Assembly (NCBI GenBank): GCA_036768485.1
Contig: JAVLUZ010000811.1
Coordinates: forward strand, 62,001-126,000
Length of the DNA stretch: 64,000 bases
Direction of reading: 5' to 3'
Source: Mermis nigrescens
Taxonomy: Eukaryota > Nematoda > Enoplea > Mermithida > Mermithidae
Shown piece by piece: positions 1-11,942 of this stretch; position 1 is the stretch's first letter, and every line of letters starts with the position of its first letter. The notes beneath the pieces were generated by a model. It searched no databases, had not been told where the DNA came from, and saw nothing but the letters and a program-made list of their open reading frames with translations. The position numbers were made by a program, and so were the translations under genes.

Positions 1-420
1 AATGAAAGTTGACGCACCATTATTGTAAGATTTATGTTAGATAATGCGTCGCGAAAGCCACGTTTTGCCCATTATTCTGTATCAACTTGTTTCTTTACTA
101 TAGGATATAATTCTCTTACATGCCTTTAATGCAGCGACGCAATGTAGCTATTGATAGCGTCAAGAAAACGAAGCACGCACGTGAAATTCGCGTGCAGCAC
201 TTCGTTTTATCGATGTTATTCACGTGCGCGCTTCGTTTTCTTGACGCTATCATAGCTAAATTGCTCCGTCTGAATCATCGCATTAAAAGTATGTTAGAGA
301 ATAATGTCCTATAATAAAAAACAGGTTGACAATGAATAATAGACAAAACGCGGCACTCAAGATGCATTATTTAACATTAATCATACAATAAAGGTGGGTC
401 AACTTTCATAGCGAGCACTG
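1..420. mobile_element. Foldback MITE, left end cut by the window
   Basis: Full-length palindrome. Left arm ATGAAAGTTGACGCACC pairs with GGTGGGTCAACTTTCAT at 396-411, and the arms stay complementary to a tip around 180-230 (GCACGCACGTGAA / TTCACGTGCGCGC). It ends AGCGAGCACTG then TA (421-422), so about ten bases of the left terminus are outside the window. The CDS-like frame at 120-314 is only the palindrome's interior. Confidence 0.82.
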
Positions 421-1289
421 TACATAGAAAAAACACCAGTATTTTGCATTTTCTCTCTGAGGCACTTTATATTGCAATAATCTGACACGTCGCATTTCAT
501 GTCTAACATTACATTTTAGAGTGGAATAGAAGTAGCGTAGGAAATTTTACGCTCACCTTTACACTCTTTGCATCGCAATAACACTACAACACTATGCATT
601 CTATTTTTACTTTTAAATAATGCAATAAAGCTACATTATGCATTTCACGTTTCACTTTATACTGTACGTCACAATAAAATATTATTTACATTTTACAATG
701 CAAAAAAGTATACTGTCTTTATGTTTTATTTTAGAAACACGTGTACACATAGTGTAAATCCAGTTTCATATTTTTCATCACTTTAATGGTAAAAAACTTT
801 ATGAAATAGAATATTGTACAATTTTTTCGCTTAATTTAAATTCCTAGTGCGTACAGAGGCACATCTTTTTATTGACAAAAAACGGAGACTTGATTACCTG
901 ATGAGCAGCTTGGGACTCTTGATTTTCTTGATCTTCTTTGCCTGCATTTGGTTCATATTTTTGGACGCTCAATAAATAGGCTTCGGCTAAAAATCGATAC
1001 ATACATTAAGCATGCGAAGATTGAATTGAATTTATGTATGACTTTATTATTTAATTTCATATTATTCGCTTTATACTATTTATTAGTGATTTATTTTATT
1101 ACGTCACCAGGTCTACTAAGCATAGTCGGGCAAACTTTAAAAAAATCTTATATGAGTTAAAAATGAAATAAACAATAAAAATTATATCGAATCAATCGAA
1201 AGTCGGGCACTTTAAAATTTTAATCAAATATATGAAAAGTCACTTTGTTGTGTTATTTGAATGCAAGAGATTGGTAAGATAATAGACAT
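421..1289. other. Unassigned AT-rich sequence
   Basis: No exon, repeat of the named families or RNA gene recognised. The next HCF exon (expected to encode VCCKDLW) was sought here on the minus strand and not found. Confidence 0.5.
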
Positions 1290-2855
1290 ACATGTAACAT
1301 TGGAAATGGGGGTCCCCCACCCAAAGTCGGACGTCCCACATCCCCAAAACCAGAAAATTTTTGACCCCCCCCATTTTTGGAAAGAATTAAATCTTATGGC
1401 CGTTTTTGGGCGTTTTTTGCCAAAAATGGGAGGTCATTTACCCCCCCCCTAAATATTGCCGCCCCCCCCAATTTCGGACTGTTACGTATACATTGGATAA
1501 TAGATCCCTAACCAAAGATTATAAAGCGAAAATCTTGCGTATTCGTACAATTTCTAGACGCTTTGTTGTCATTTTTGAACAACAAGTTTTTGTGTCTAAA
1601 ATGGGGGTACCAGGCTAGACAACTTTCAATAAAATTTCAAACTGGGCTTATATCCCGTTCAAGGTGGAATTTTCGCAATAAATACAGATTTCTTTGGTCT
1701 ATTTCAACATTCAATGAAAAAATGGCGTAGATTTATCAATTATGACGTACATATGTATTTTCGGCTTTTGAATAGAATTTTGGCATTTTTTACGATTAAT
1801 CAAAAATTTTTAAGTTCCTGCCCGTTGATAATAATGTAATTTCAAAAATTTTTTCATTCGAGCATTTTATTCCATAGCAATTCAATCGACGCGCCTCTTT
1901 ACACTGTCCATTCGACTCAATCACGTGACTTGCCATTTTTATATATTCAAATCATATGAAATGTACGTAATATTTAAGGATAAACCCATTAGAAAATTAA
2001 ATACCTATAAATACTTCAAGATTTACTTTAAACGATAACGTCCAGCGGCCACATGTTTAAAGTGCGCTTTTCATTGTACATAGATGCATAGGTGAAACAG
2101 GGGATGCGGATACCCCCACCAAAAGTTGGTCGTGCTCAATCCGCCAAAGTCGGAAAATTTTTGACTCCCCCACATTCATTTTTTCATGCTATTTTTTAGT
2201 GTTTTTTGCAATTTTCACTCCCCCCTAGAATGACCGGCGACCCCCATTCAGAATTTCGAACCGTTACATGTACATATGCATGGACAGCGGAAGGAGGGAG
2301 TAAAATTTAAAACCTTTGGTCCGGGAAGAATTAAATTCAAAGTTTTCATTATAGTTAAGTTAGTTGCGTTTACGTTGCACTATATTCTGCCAAAACTTCC
2401 AAAAAATACATTTTTTGGGCAAAATCGCTCTACAGTATCTAATTTATAGACCGTTTGGTAAAAATTCAAGATAAATTTGAAAAACTTTATTTATTAAATA
2501 ATGAATAAATACTGTAATGTAAATAAAACCGGAATTTACCGGTAGGAACGGCGCTCCAACACACCTCCAATGAGTTGACGCTAGCGCGAACCAATTGAAC
2601 CCTGCCTGGAGCGGGAGGCTTGTCCGTCTCCAAATACCACATGTCTTTGCAACAAACCTATAAAACCGATGTTACGCAAATCCATGACATGCTCGACCTC
2701 CAACCCCGCCCCCAGATTTTTGCCAAAAACTTGCGTTTTTTTGTCCAGGTGCTTTTCAGCCATTTTGGAACAAAAATTGAAGGAAATCAATTTAACCCTC
2801 CCCCACACCCCGATTGGCCGAATATCCTATCCGAAATTTCGAGCCGTTAAATGTC
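1290..2855. repeat. Cluster of ~200 bp G/C-tract repeats (family E)
   Basis: Three related copies near 1290-1490, 2080-2275 and 2590-2855. Each has CCAAAGTCGG, GAAAATTTTTGACCCCC, AATTTTTGCCAAAA-type tracts and ends near GTTACATGTA, partly inverted to a left TACATGTAAC. Other copies are near 4965-5165, 8195-8440 (inverted) and 56085-56250. Boundaries are approximate and no target duplication was confirmed. Confidence 0.55.
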
Positions 2856-3205
2856 TGACGACATGAAATTAAATTTAAATAATTTATTCTTATACAGTTC
2901 TCGCAACAAAACTTGAACATTTAACAATCCTCAAGTTGTGCTAAGGGTTGCCAGACCTATGTTATAGCATAGGACATCGTCACATGTTTTAACATAGTAA
3001 AGCTGAAACAAGCTCAGACGTCTTGCGACGTCCCATTGTATAACATAGGCTGAGCAAAGCTTAGCGAACCAACAGGATGGTTTAGTGTTCAAATTTCATT
3101 TTTATTCCATATGAATGCCTCAAATGTCCGAAAATAGAAACATATAATTATTTGCTTGACAGCTGTTTTTAAAACTTTTTAATTCAATAAAAAAATTTTA
3201 TAACC

Positions 3206-3600
3206 GTACATGATCTAGGGGGTTTCACTCCCCCCTGCCAAAAAAAATTTTCAACCCCCCCACCCAGAATTGGCGATTTTTTTAAAGTTCCCGAACATTT
3301 TTCTACGAATTTGTAGAAAAGATGCTTTTTAAGCGTTTTTAGCTATCTATTTGCTCAAAAGTTCCAAATTTTCGGCGCTTCGCGCCATTATACTCATGTT
3401 TTGACTATATTTAGTTCGATTTGTTCCGACTTTTTCTGATTTATTTCGAAATTTTTTAATGTTTTTATGCTATAGAAAGATAGAGCATCGTCAGAAAAGC
3501 TATAAAACGATGTTTTTGACGCGTACTACCATTTTTCTACCCAAAAAAGGCACTTTAAAATCTCATCCCCCCAAATTCCAATGCTGTGTATGTATGGTTA
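3206..3600. repeat. Interspersed repeat D, copy 1
   Basis: ~395 bp repeat starting near CATGATCT and ending CCAATGCTGTGTATGTA. It contains AAAGATGCTTTTTAAGCGTT, a GGCGCTTCGCGCC hairpin (3373) and GAGCATCGTCAGAAAAGC. Closely matches 56884-57272 and the split copy 7371-7627 plus 10301-10415. It starts next to HCF exon 7, on its 3' side. Confidence 0.75.
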
Positions 3601-3637
3601 TAACTAGTTCAAATAATTAAGAATAAGCTTTGCATAC

Positions 3638-3783
3638 CTGATTATTCCATGCTTTTCGATATCCATCCCTACCGGACCATATGTACAATCGGGTTAATAT
3701 GACAACGGCGCTATGGCCAGCTCGAGCCCTGGGCATTTGATCCTCGTAAACTTCCATCGATAGAGGTTCCCAGCACATCGTTT
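3638..3783 (-). CDS. Hcf: HCF-1 orthologue, exon 7 (kelch blade 6), last exon seen
   Basis: 146 bp exon, acceptor TTATAG|AA and donor CAG|GTATGC. It includes [20 protein letters not shown] and [22 protein letters not shown]...[17 protein letters not shown] is the sixth HCF blade; the family continues VCCKDLW, which must lie in the next exon. I could not find that exon in 1-3637, so the gene most likely leaves the window on the left. The seven exons join to ~349 uninterrupted residues. The acidic, HCF-repeat or taspase-cleaved and fibronectin-like parts of the protein are not in view. Confidence 0.93.
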
Positions 3784-4083
3784 CTATAATAAATATATTT
3801 GGTGGAATAATTTTATCTACTTAAATATTTTTTGAAACATTATTTTTGTAAAAAAATTGGGTTAAAATTTTTTTATATAATCATTTTATTTATTTTACTA
3901 AATTTATTAAAATTTTCATTTTTTTAAATCTAGTTCAAAGTTAAATTAAAATTAGATGAGAAGCCTATGTACCTTTGCAATGAGATGGGTTATATTATTA
4001 GCAATTTTCCGCAGAACTTCACCCCTACCGCATCTAAATGCCAATCCCGATTCAAAACACGCCTTTCATTTTTAAATTTTATA

Positions 4084-4257
4084 CACCACTCGCCACGAAT
4101 TTTTACGCTTTAATAAGCTTCTAGAGCTTGTTACGGTTATATGTTTAACACGTCGGTCCTATTTCCGCCCACGCACGACCGACGTGTTAAACATGCCTTA
4201 ACAAGCTCTATCATCCTATGGAGCATATTAAAATGTAAACATTCGTGGCGAGCACTG
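4084..4257. mobile_element. Short foldback MITE in an HCF intron
   Basis: 174 bp palindrome in the intron between HCF exons 6 and 7. The left end (CACCACTCGCCACGAAT, slightly decayed) and right end (ATTCGTGGCGAGCACTG) are inverted, and TA flanks both sides. Inner arms AAGCTTCTAGAGCTTGTTA / TAACAAGCTCTA and GTTTAACACGTCGGTC / GACCGACGTGTTAAAC pair. It shares the terminal GCGAGCACTG with the element at 1-420. Confidence 0.8.
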
Positions 4258-4641
4258 TACTATCCTACCGTCTACACATTTTAGCTCTTCGCTTTAATGC
4301 AACTCCCATCATTGACTGAATTTTTGGATTGAAATTTTAAAGCGCGAATTAAATTTTAACAAAATTTTTCGAAAATTAAGAAAAACGCAGAAAAAATATG
4401 TATAAAATGAATTCAATTCCGAGAAAGTAAGAAAATTCGCTAAACTAGTGGTTCATACGTTAATCATATACACTTGGCAAACATAAAAGTTAAAAGCATT
4501 GATAAGTATCTCGAAAAATTCCATAATAAACAAAATATACATGGATAATAATTTTCTAAAGGAATTTTAATGAATCATCAACAACAAAATAAATAAGTAA
4601 TAAATAAATAAATCAGAAAATGAATAAATAAATCTACTTAC

Positions 4642-4748
4642 GCAAATTCAAGGAAGCTAACGTATTTGTACACTTCCATTCGCGCTCTCCCTGTCCCAAT
4701 TTGGCGTCTTCCATTAGCAACGGAACCCAGCCTCCGAATACGAACATC
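4642..4748 (-). CDS. Hcf: HCF-1 orthologue, exon 6 (kelch blade 5)
   Basis: 107 bp exon, acceptor ATTTTAG|G and donor TTGC|GTAAGT. It reads [18 protein letters not shown] then [24 protein letters not shown] and EWKCTNTLA are hallmark HCF blade 5 strings. The first G completes the lysine begun in exon 5; the last C begins a glutamine finished in exon 7. The intron on its 5' side (2.46 kb) contains an inverted-end repeat (6607-7177) and a MITE (5451-5719). Confidence 0.93.
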
Positions 4749-4964
4749 CTAAAATTTTGGCAATTTTTCGATTAAAAAAAATACAAAAAATCTTGTAAAT
4801 ATTATAAAATCGTAAAATACATTAATAAAATTCAAATGCATAATAAAAATTACAAAACCGGAAAAATCGGAAAACGCCACTTGATATACAAGTATTATAA
4901 TATGCGGCGCACTGGGCCCCTTTTTGGGCAGCAGCCGAATTCTGGGGGTGTCGTTTGGGTCATA

Positions 4965-5165
4965 CATGCAACAGGTGGGATAGGGGATCCATCCATCCCC
5001 CAAAGTCGGAAAATTTTTGACCCTCCTCCATTTTTGGAAAAACTTGCGATATTCAGTCGTTTTCAGGCCACTTTTAGCCAAAAATTGGAGTCCACTCACC
5101 CCAACCCAGTTAAAAAATGGCCATAGTAGACCCTACCCAAAAAATCTCGAGTCTGCTGAGTGGTG
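4965..5165. repeat. Family E repeat copy
   Basis: Contains CCCCAAAGTCGGAAAATTTT and TTTTAGCCAAAAATTGGAG, matching the cluster at 1290-2855. Lies in the HCF exon 5-6 intron. Confidence 0.5.
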
Positions 5166-5450
5166 TAAAACTGGCAAAATCCCAAAAAGAATGCAAAAAT
5201 TTTAATTTTGGAAGTCTGTCAGATTCTCAGGGGAGATCTCAACCCCCCCACACCCACACGTATCTATGCTGTTTAAAATCTCCTTCTTACGTTGATCAAA
5301 ACGCGAACCTCCAAAAACCGACTCAAAAAATCCACAGTAGGTACAAAGTAAGCGGAGACATATTCAAAATAAATACGGAAAAATCGAAAGAAATATCCTG
5401 CTTGCGTTTGTGAATGAATTTGATTCTTGAGTGTAACACAGGGTGATAGG

Positions 5451-5719
5451 CACACCTAGGCGTAGGGGTTTGGGGTATGCACCCCCCCCCGAGAAACCAA
5501 AATACCCCCGAGAAACCAAAATACCCCCCACAAACCAAAATACCCCCACAAACCAAAATAACCCCCACAAACCAAAAAACCCCCAGAAACCAAAATAACC
5601 CCCAAAATTCAAATTTTGAATTTTTTTCATTGTTTTTTTCGCCATATCACCATTTTAAGGCTATTTTTCGAAGTTTGAAAAATATTGCACCCCCGGAATT
5701 TTGGTGCCGCCCACCTATG
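5451..5719. mobile_element. CACACCTGGGCG MITE, copy 1
   Basis: 269 bp, CACACCTAGGCGTAGGGG to TGCCGCCCACCTATG, perfect duplication GTGATAGG (5443-5450, 5720-5727). Near the left end is a run of AAACCAAAATACCCCC units, expanded to seven here. The right half has ATTTTAAGGCTATTTTT. Lies in the HCF exon 5-6 intron. Confidence 0.9.
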
Positions 5720-6606
5720 GTGATAGGGGGTTCCCGACCCCTTCCAAAGACCGAACTGTAATTGCGTTTTTAAACCATGTTAAGCGTTTTTGCAGTTTTT
5801 GGCCAAAAATAGGTCGCTAGCCCCTCAATAAATCGCCGGCTTTTCCCTCGCTAAACTTTTAACCCCTAACATTATCCGATTTGAAAGTAAACAACAGTTA
5901 CATTATATTAATACGGCATGTTTTGATTTGATCATACTGAAAGAAAGTTAATCAAAAGCCAATTTTAATGCATTTTCGCAGAAAACGAAATTTTCCTACA
6001 AAAGTTTAATCAAACCGTGGTGTTTGGCGTCTTTTTTGATGACTAAAAAATTCGAATAATAAAATTGAAATTCGACAAAAAAATACCTAATGAAAAATTG
6101 AAATGATTATTAAATATTTAAAATTTAGAAAAAATTATAATAAAGTACATATATGGGCGAGGTAGAGGTGGTCAGAGATGGGGGGTGAAATCCATAAACC
6201 GTCATATAGTAAATTAGGCTGTACAAAATCTCTTTGCACGTGTACAAAGACGGTCCCAAAAGTCAATGCACATGCTGTGCAGGCATGCTTTAGGGACTAT
6301 AATATAGCACAGTAGCACCTTATTCGCAAAAAGCTGGGTTTCTTGACTCTTTTTCATAAAGTTTCGCCAATTATTGCGATAAAGAAGTACAAAAATTTAT
6401 CAATCCGACGCGAAGTGCCGGAAAATTTTGGCACTTTTTCCATTTTCAGATAAAATTTTCGCTCTTTTTCCATAACTATCTCGAAAATCGTACTGCAGCA
6501 CCTTTCGTTTTCTCGAAATCGCCTGACCGTACTTGATTTTCAAAAAACCTGAGGTAGTAGAAATACCTCCCTCAACCCCCTATGCCAAGGTCTGATAAAG
6601 TATATA

Positions 6607-7177
6607 CAGGGTGTGCCAAAAGCTACACCCAAATACAACTGACCGAAACTTCGGTACTTCTGAATGTAAATTTTAAGTTCAATGTCATTAGATCAGATAA
6701 AAATGTCCTTGTTTAAACCGTTTGAAAAATTTTGGCCATCTGCCAACGGTTCGGGTGCTACAGCATTTGTTTACACCCTATCATCGATTTTGTTTAAACC
6801 CTAAAAGTTTTTCGATTAAGTCATCAATTGGCTTACCCTTTTGATATTAGGTAGTTTTTGCATTTAGTAGAAAGGAGTAATTTAATCGAGGGTTCAGCCA
6901 ATGTGCTAATAATTTTTTCGAGCGGAAATATAGGTCAAAAAAGTACCAAATAATCAGCAATGGCACACAATGCAGAATCCGTGGGGTTTAAAATGTATCA
7001 AAGTAAGGTGTAAATTAAAGGCCGTAGCGCATGAGCGACTGATAAACGGCCAAGAATGTTCGCCGTTGAAACAAGCATATTTTTATCTGTCGATTGCAAC
7101 TAGTCTCAAAACTTTATGTTATGTTCAGCCTAAGTTATGATACAATATTGGGGTTAGCCATTTTTCGGCCCACCCTG
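6607..7177. mobile_element. Mariner-like palindromic element, relative of 28790
   Basis: 571 bp, CAGGGTGTGCCAAAAGC to TTTTTCGGCCCACCCTG, TA on both sides. Interior blocks AATTTTGGCCATCTGCCAAC and ATTTGTTTACACCCTATC correspond to the other copy. It lies beside HCF exon 5 (36 bases away), in the intron leading to exon 6. Confidence 0.82.
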
Positions 7178-7213
7178 TAAAATAAAATTTAATTACAATT
7201 TTTTCCTACGCAC

Positions 7214-7298
7214 TTGTGTCCGATAATGTTGGCCGTATGTAAACTGCGGGGTAAAGGCGGCATTCCATCCGTACGAGGATTCATCCATGTCATACTGT
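7214..7298 (-). CDS. Hcf: HCF-1 orthologue, exon 5 (small)
   Basis: 85 bp exon, acceptor TGTTCAG|AC and donor CACAA|GTGCGT. Both end codons are split: the first completes an asparagine with exon 4, the last a lysine with exon 6. The middle reads SMTWMNPRTDGMPPLPRSLH followed by TANIIGH, matching fly DSMTWSKP...PLPRSLHS. It is too short to be found as an open frame; the protein match plus two matching phases support it. Confidence 0.92.
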
Positions 7299-8194
7299 CT
7301 GAACATTTGTTCATTTAATAGTAACCTATTAATTACTTAAGCGTTAATTAGTAGATTAATAATAACAATACCCCCGGAGGAGGCTACTGATCACCCGAAA
7401 ATAGCTGCGCTGCGACCCTCCAAAATTGTCGATTTTTCGTAAAAATTATAAAAGTGGTGTCTTTTTAAGCGTTTCTAGCTCATTTATGGCTCAAAAGTCT
7501 CCGGCGCCTCGCGCCATATACACATTTTTTGACTATTTTCCGTTCTATGTATTTACGCGATTTTTTCAAATTCTTTCCGAATTTTTTACGTTTTATGTTC
7601 TAGAAAGAACGATTATGGTCGCGAAACCAATGATCGGACCGAGGCCTCGGCCTCGGCAAGGCTCGGCGTTTTTTAGAGCCTCGACCTCGGCGCCGAGGGC
7701 GAAGCTGAAAAGTGTCGAGGCGCCAGGGTTAAATCACATTGGAGGACGTTTAATATATCTTGAACATTAACTAATTAGAATGCATCTGCAGTACAGAGGC
7801 TGTTTTTTACCTATAGGCTTTTCTTATGCTTTTAGGCGCGTACCCAGTCACACCAAGTTACATACAGCAAAGTGCCAATTGATTATTCATATGATGACTA
7901 ACGTTTTTATTCTCATGATCGCTACATGGATCGGAAACACACATTTCCGTAGAGGGTAAGGCAGGGGTATTACCCCCCCCCCTCAGGGTACAAGACTCAA
8001 GTTACTGTCAGACGATTTTTGGTGAAGATCTTTTGAATATTTTTGAACCTAAATTTTTAGTACGGCAAAAGTGCATCTAATTATTAGAATTTCACGAAGT
8101 GATACAGTATTTTTGAATGTAAGCAAGAGTAAATAGACAAACTATCACTATAAAACATGCATGTAACAGCTCAAAATTCTCGATGAGGGTCTCC

Positions 8195-8440
8195 TCGACA
8201 TACATGTAACGGCTGGAAATTTCGGGTAGGTGTCCCTGGCCATTTTTAGTGGAGGGTGGGGGGTTAGCGATTTCAATTCTAGGTCAAAAAATGGCAAAAC
8301 ACATAAAAATAGCCAACAAAGCGCAAGTTTTCGCCAAAAAAGGGGAGGATGGGTCAAAATTTCTGATGTTGGGGGTGTGGGGAGGGCGTCCAACTCTGGG
8401 TGGGCGGGGAATCCCCAAAGCCCCCTGTTATACGTATATA
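8195..8440. repeat. Family E repeat copy, inverted
   Basis: TACATGTAACGGCTGGAAAT at the left and CCCCAAAGCCCCCTG at the right, the reverse of the copies at 1290-2855. Two open frames here are only repeat sequence. It lies within 7628-10300. Confidence 0.5.
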
Positions 8441-9117
8441 TGGTTTTCGGCGATTTTGAGGGAGGGGGGGGGTAAATGACCACTAATTTTCGGCCGAAAA
8501 TCGCAAAAACGCACCTAAAGATGGCCGAAAAATGCAGGTTTTCGCCAAAAATCAATTTCGGCTCATGCATTTATTTTTGGGGCCATTTTTATACAATGTT
8601 AAAATATTTTCTGGGACAAAGTGATATTAATTTTATCGTTTCTCAGTATTTTTTAGGAAATTTCAAAAAAATTGTTGGCGCTTCGCGCAAGAATATCGCT
8701 AATATACTGTATTTAGATTGAAGCAAGGGAATTAAACACTCCAAAATCATTTTTTTGTATAATCTAGGCATTCTTATGCAGATTTAAATACCTTTTGTAT
8801 CTATTTATAGTGTTTTTAAAAATTTGATGCAAAAATAAGTACCATTTAATAACTTTGCACTTTTTTGCCGTTCAAAGATAAAATTGTTTACTTTATCCTA
8901 ATGTTGCATTGGATTTATACGCGCAGTAGTGCTTATTACAAGATTTAATTGGCATATTACGATGTCTGTAATATTTATGATTTTGTAGTACAAGTTGTTT
9001 TAGCTTTCTCAGTCGAGTTTTATGTGTAAATTCCATCAAAAGCTCGTAAAAATTTTGGCGCTTCGCGCCCAACTAATATTATCAACTAAATTCAGGCCGA
9101 ATCATCACATTTAGGAC

Positions 9118-9514
9118 CACGGTTTTTTGTATTCGGCACAAGACTTTTCCCGATGTACAAAGACTTTTCAGGACACGTCTTTGTACATGCAAAAAGATTT
9201 TCGGGGAGACATAAAGTGTAAAAAGTGTGTTATTCCCGAAAAGTCTCCGGCGCAGCGCCGAAATCAGTAATTGTCTGTTATGCACATGTATATCTTTAAA
9301 ATGGTAGAATTTGCATTTAGAATGGAAAAATGTCAAATATTCAGAAACCTAGAAATTAGCTAAGATACTCCACCAAAGGTCGAAAAACGCTGTTTTACCG
9401 CATTAAAGTAGCTACGGTGCCATATTGTACAAAAATTTGCATGTACGAAATGTTCAAAGACTTGGATACCATCTTTGTACATTTACAAAGGCATCTTGCA
9501 CAAAAAAAACATTA
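9118..9514. mobile_element. hAT-like MITE, GTACAAAG family
   Basis: 397 bp from CACGGTTTTTTGTATTCGG to a right end rich in ACAAAAA. Perfect 8-bp duplication TTTAGGAC at 9110-9117 and 9515-9522. The interior has inverted GTACAAAGAC / GTCTTTGTACATG words and a GGCGCAGCGCC hairpin. It is nested in 7628-10300. Confidence 0.85.
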
Positions 9515-10470
9515 TTTAGGACTGTATGCCGGTTGCAGGTCACACTGGCAGTACCATGTAAAAATTGTATGTTTGAAGTATATTTATATATCTACAAAAA
9601 TTTGTCCGCTAATACAAAGACCTTCTCGGAGATCTTTGTGCAAGCACAAAGAAGCTCGTACAAAAAATAGTGTCGGCTAATAATAATACACTACTTAATT
9701 TACTGGTCCCCCATTTTCGGATTTCACCCCTCCCTCAACTCTGAACCTTGGGAAACTTTGATCGGAAAGTACAGTGCAGTTTCCGTCATATTACCTGCCA
9801 CACCAGAATTGGATGACTGAAAAAGCGTGTTTAAACATACTTTACTGCAAAAGCGAGCACAACATTGGCTGCAGTTCAGTCTTCACATAGCTTATTTCGT
9901 TTGTTCGTTTATTTCTTCGACACCATTTTCTTATTTATAGTAATAAAACTTTTTAACTGCATGTTCAGCCATATTTTTTATTAACATTTCCAAGTCTTCA
10001 ACGGCAACTTGTCAAATTAAAGATGCTTTCATGCTGCTGACTTTATTCAATAAATCCTTCACACATTTAATCTACTATTATTGAAAATAAGAATGAATTG
10101 TTTGACATACGATAAAGTGTTTAATATTACGATTATTCTCTAGCTCATGTGCATTCAAAATATTCTAAGAGTACTATTTATGGGTATATAGGTATACAAC
10201 CTTGACCCTCGGCATTACCCTCGGCCTCGGCCGAGGCAAGGATTTTAAGTCACCCTTGCCTCGGCCGAGGGTCCAAAAAGTACCCTCAGTCCGATCACTG
10301 TCGGAAACGTCAAAAAACAGTGCCTTTGACGTGTTCCCATCATTTTTTAATACAAACAGAGACCTTTTAAAAAATTTTCGGGCCTGACCATCTAAGAATT
10401 CCCATGCTGTACCTATATGATTATAACCAATAATATTTTTAATTGGCTGAATTAATTATAGTCTAACAAA

Positions 10471-10661
10471 TAGGGGCGGATTTAGGGGGCGGATGCGGGG
10501 GCGGCCGCCCCCCCCATCGGCCCAAAATAGTGCGCAAAATTGAGGATTTTTGAGCGATTTTTAGCGATTTTCGGGTCAAAACGGCTGATTTTTCCGCCCA
10601 AGTCAGGGTTCCGCCCCCCTTGGGTACCGCCCCCCTTAGGAAAATCCTGGATCCGCCACTG
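10471..10661. mobile_element. hAT-like MITE, sister of 15111
   Basis: 191 bp copy of the GGCGGAT family with nearly the same interior as 15111-15291. The first base is T rather than C. Flanking octamers CTAACAAA and TTAATAGA agree at 5 of 8, differing only by transitions, so the duplication looks aged. Lies in the longest HCF intron. Confidence 0.82.
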
Positions 10662-10723
10662 TTAATAGATACATTAAATCAATAAATTGACAACCGACAA
10701 TTAATAATTTACATAATCACAAT

Positions 10724-11396
10724 CACAGTTTTTTTTGTATTCGGCAAAAGATTTTTCCCGATGTACAAAGACTTTTCGGGACCGTCTTTGTACATGTACA
10801 AAGATTTTTGGGAAGACAAAAATTGAAAAAAAGGTCTAAAATTCGAAAAAATTTCGGCGCTTCGCGCCGAAAATGAGTACTTGTGTGTTCTATATATCTT
10901 TATAATGCCAGAAATTGCATTTCAAAAGTAAAAATGTCAAATTTTTCGGCGCTTCGCGCCATTTTAAGACGATTCCGCTGCTTTACCATATTATAGTACC
11001 CAAAAATTTTGTGTGTACAAAATGTACAAAGATTTTTAGAAAGACAAAAACTGTAAAAAGGTGTAAAATTCCCAAAATTTTCGGCGCTTCGCGCCGAGCA
11101 TATAAATTATTTGTCCTTTATATCTTTAAAATGGCAGACTTTGCATTTATAATGGAAAAATGTCAATATTTTTCGGTGCTTCGCGCCGTTTTCAGATAAT
11201 TTTTAGTAATTTTTGGCGTCAGAAAACCAGAGATTAGCTAAAATACACTACCAAAGATCGAGAACCCTGTTTTACCACACTAAAATCGCTACTGTACTAT
11301 ATTATAGTACACGAAATTTTGCATGTACAAAATATACAAAGACTTTTGGGGACCATCTTTGTACATGTACAAACGGACCTTGTACAAAAAACACTG
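10724..11396. mobile_element. hAT-like MITE, GTACAAAG family, longer copy
   Basis: 673 bp, CACAGTTTTTTTTGTATTCG to GTACAAAAAACACTG. Perfect 8-bp duplication ATCACAAT at 10716-10723 and 11397-11404. It contains two tandem versions of a module: CTTTGTACATGTACAAAG palindrome, AAGACAAAAA, then a GGCGCTTCGCGCC hairpin (10856, 10949, 11082, 11175). Confidence 0.88.
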
Positions 11397-11739
11397 ATCA
11401 CAATGCATAAACTACAAAACTGAACAATTATTCTCATCTTTATTGCGATTCAAAATTTTGGGAGGAGGTATACGGTCATTTTTAGGGGAGGGAGCAAACG
11501 GTTTCCTGCTGTTGGGCTAAAATGGCAAGAAAGCACAAAAATGGACTAAAATCGAATGCCTTTTGCCTGAGGCCAAAAAATCTCAGCCTTTTCAGGGATC
11601 CCCATCCGTCTGCTACTTGCATGATCAGGAGTTCTACCAGAACAAACCTTGCCAAAATCATTAATTAATCACTAAAATTATTAAAATTATTACTCCACCA
11701 GAAAATATATATACATAATCCCAGAAAATTATAACTCAC

Positions 11740-11942
11740 TCAAGTCCAATATCCACAAATCGCCCAAACGACATCCGCTCATACCACCGTAAATAATCAA
11801 CTGGGGCTTGCCTCCCGGATCGTAAAACGAGGCTGAGTGCGATTCGCGAACAGGCGGTGGGCTACCGTAAGTAACCGGCACGTCCCACTGTAGATTATTA
11901 GAGCCGTATCTCAAGTCCAACGTATACAAATCATTCAGATAC
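11740..11942 (-). CDS. Hcf: HCF-1 orthologue, exon 4 (kelch blades 3-4)
   Basis: 203 bp exon, acceptor ACTCAG|G and donor TTGA|GTGAGT. It reads [20 protein letters not shown], then [17 protein letters not shown], then [20 protein letters not shown], which is the conserved fourth-blade signature of HCF ([13 protein letters not shown]). The insert between PRESH and LIIYGGM is shorter than in human HCF-1. The intron that follows is the longest of the gene (4.44 kb). It holds elements 10724-11396, 10471-10661 and the 2.67 kb element 7628-10300. Confidence 0.93.

Larger units (their letters stand above)
7628..10300. mobile_element. hAT-like 2.67 kb element, CCTCGG word, inside an older repeat
   Basis: Ends CAATGATCGGACCGAGG and CCCTCAGTCCGATCACTG. 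Both ends carry CCTCGGCCGAGG-type words (7640-7720, 10205-10275). Flanks CGCGAAAC and TCGGAAAC are a probable aged 8-bp duplication. It splits a repeat whose intact copies are at 3206-3600 and 56884-57272: the left half is 7371-7627 and the right half 10301-10415. A nested element is at 9118-9514. No transposase frame remains. It fills much of the HCF exon 4-5 intron. Confidence 0.72.

Noticed and set aside
5364..5761. Proline- or glycine-rich frames (e.g. PPRNQNTPEKPKYPPQ)
   Set aside because: Translation of the AAACCAAAATACCCCC run of a MITE, present in both strands.
8148..8570. 140-codon minus-strand open frame
   Set aside because: Lies wholly in a family E repeat with G and C tracts; similar sequence elsewhere is broken by stops.
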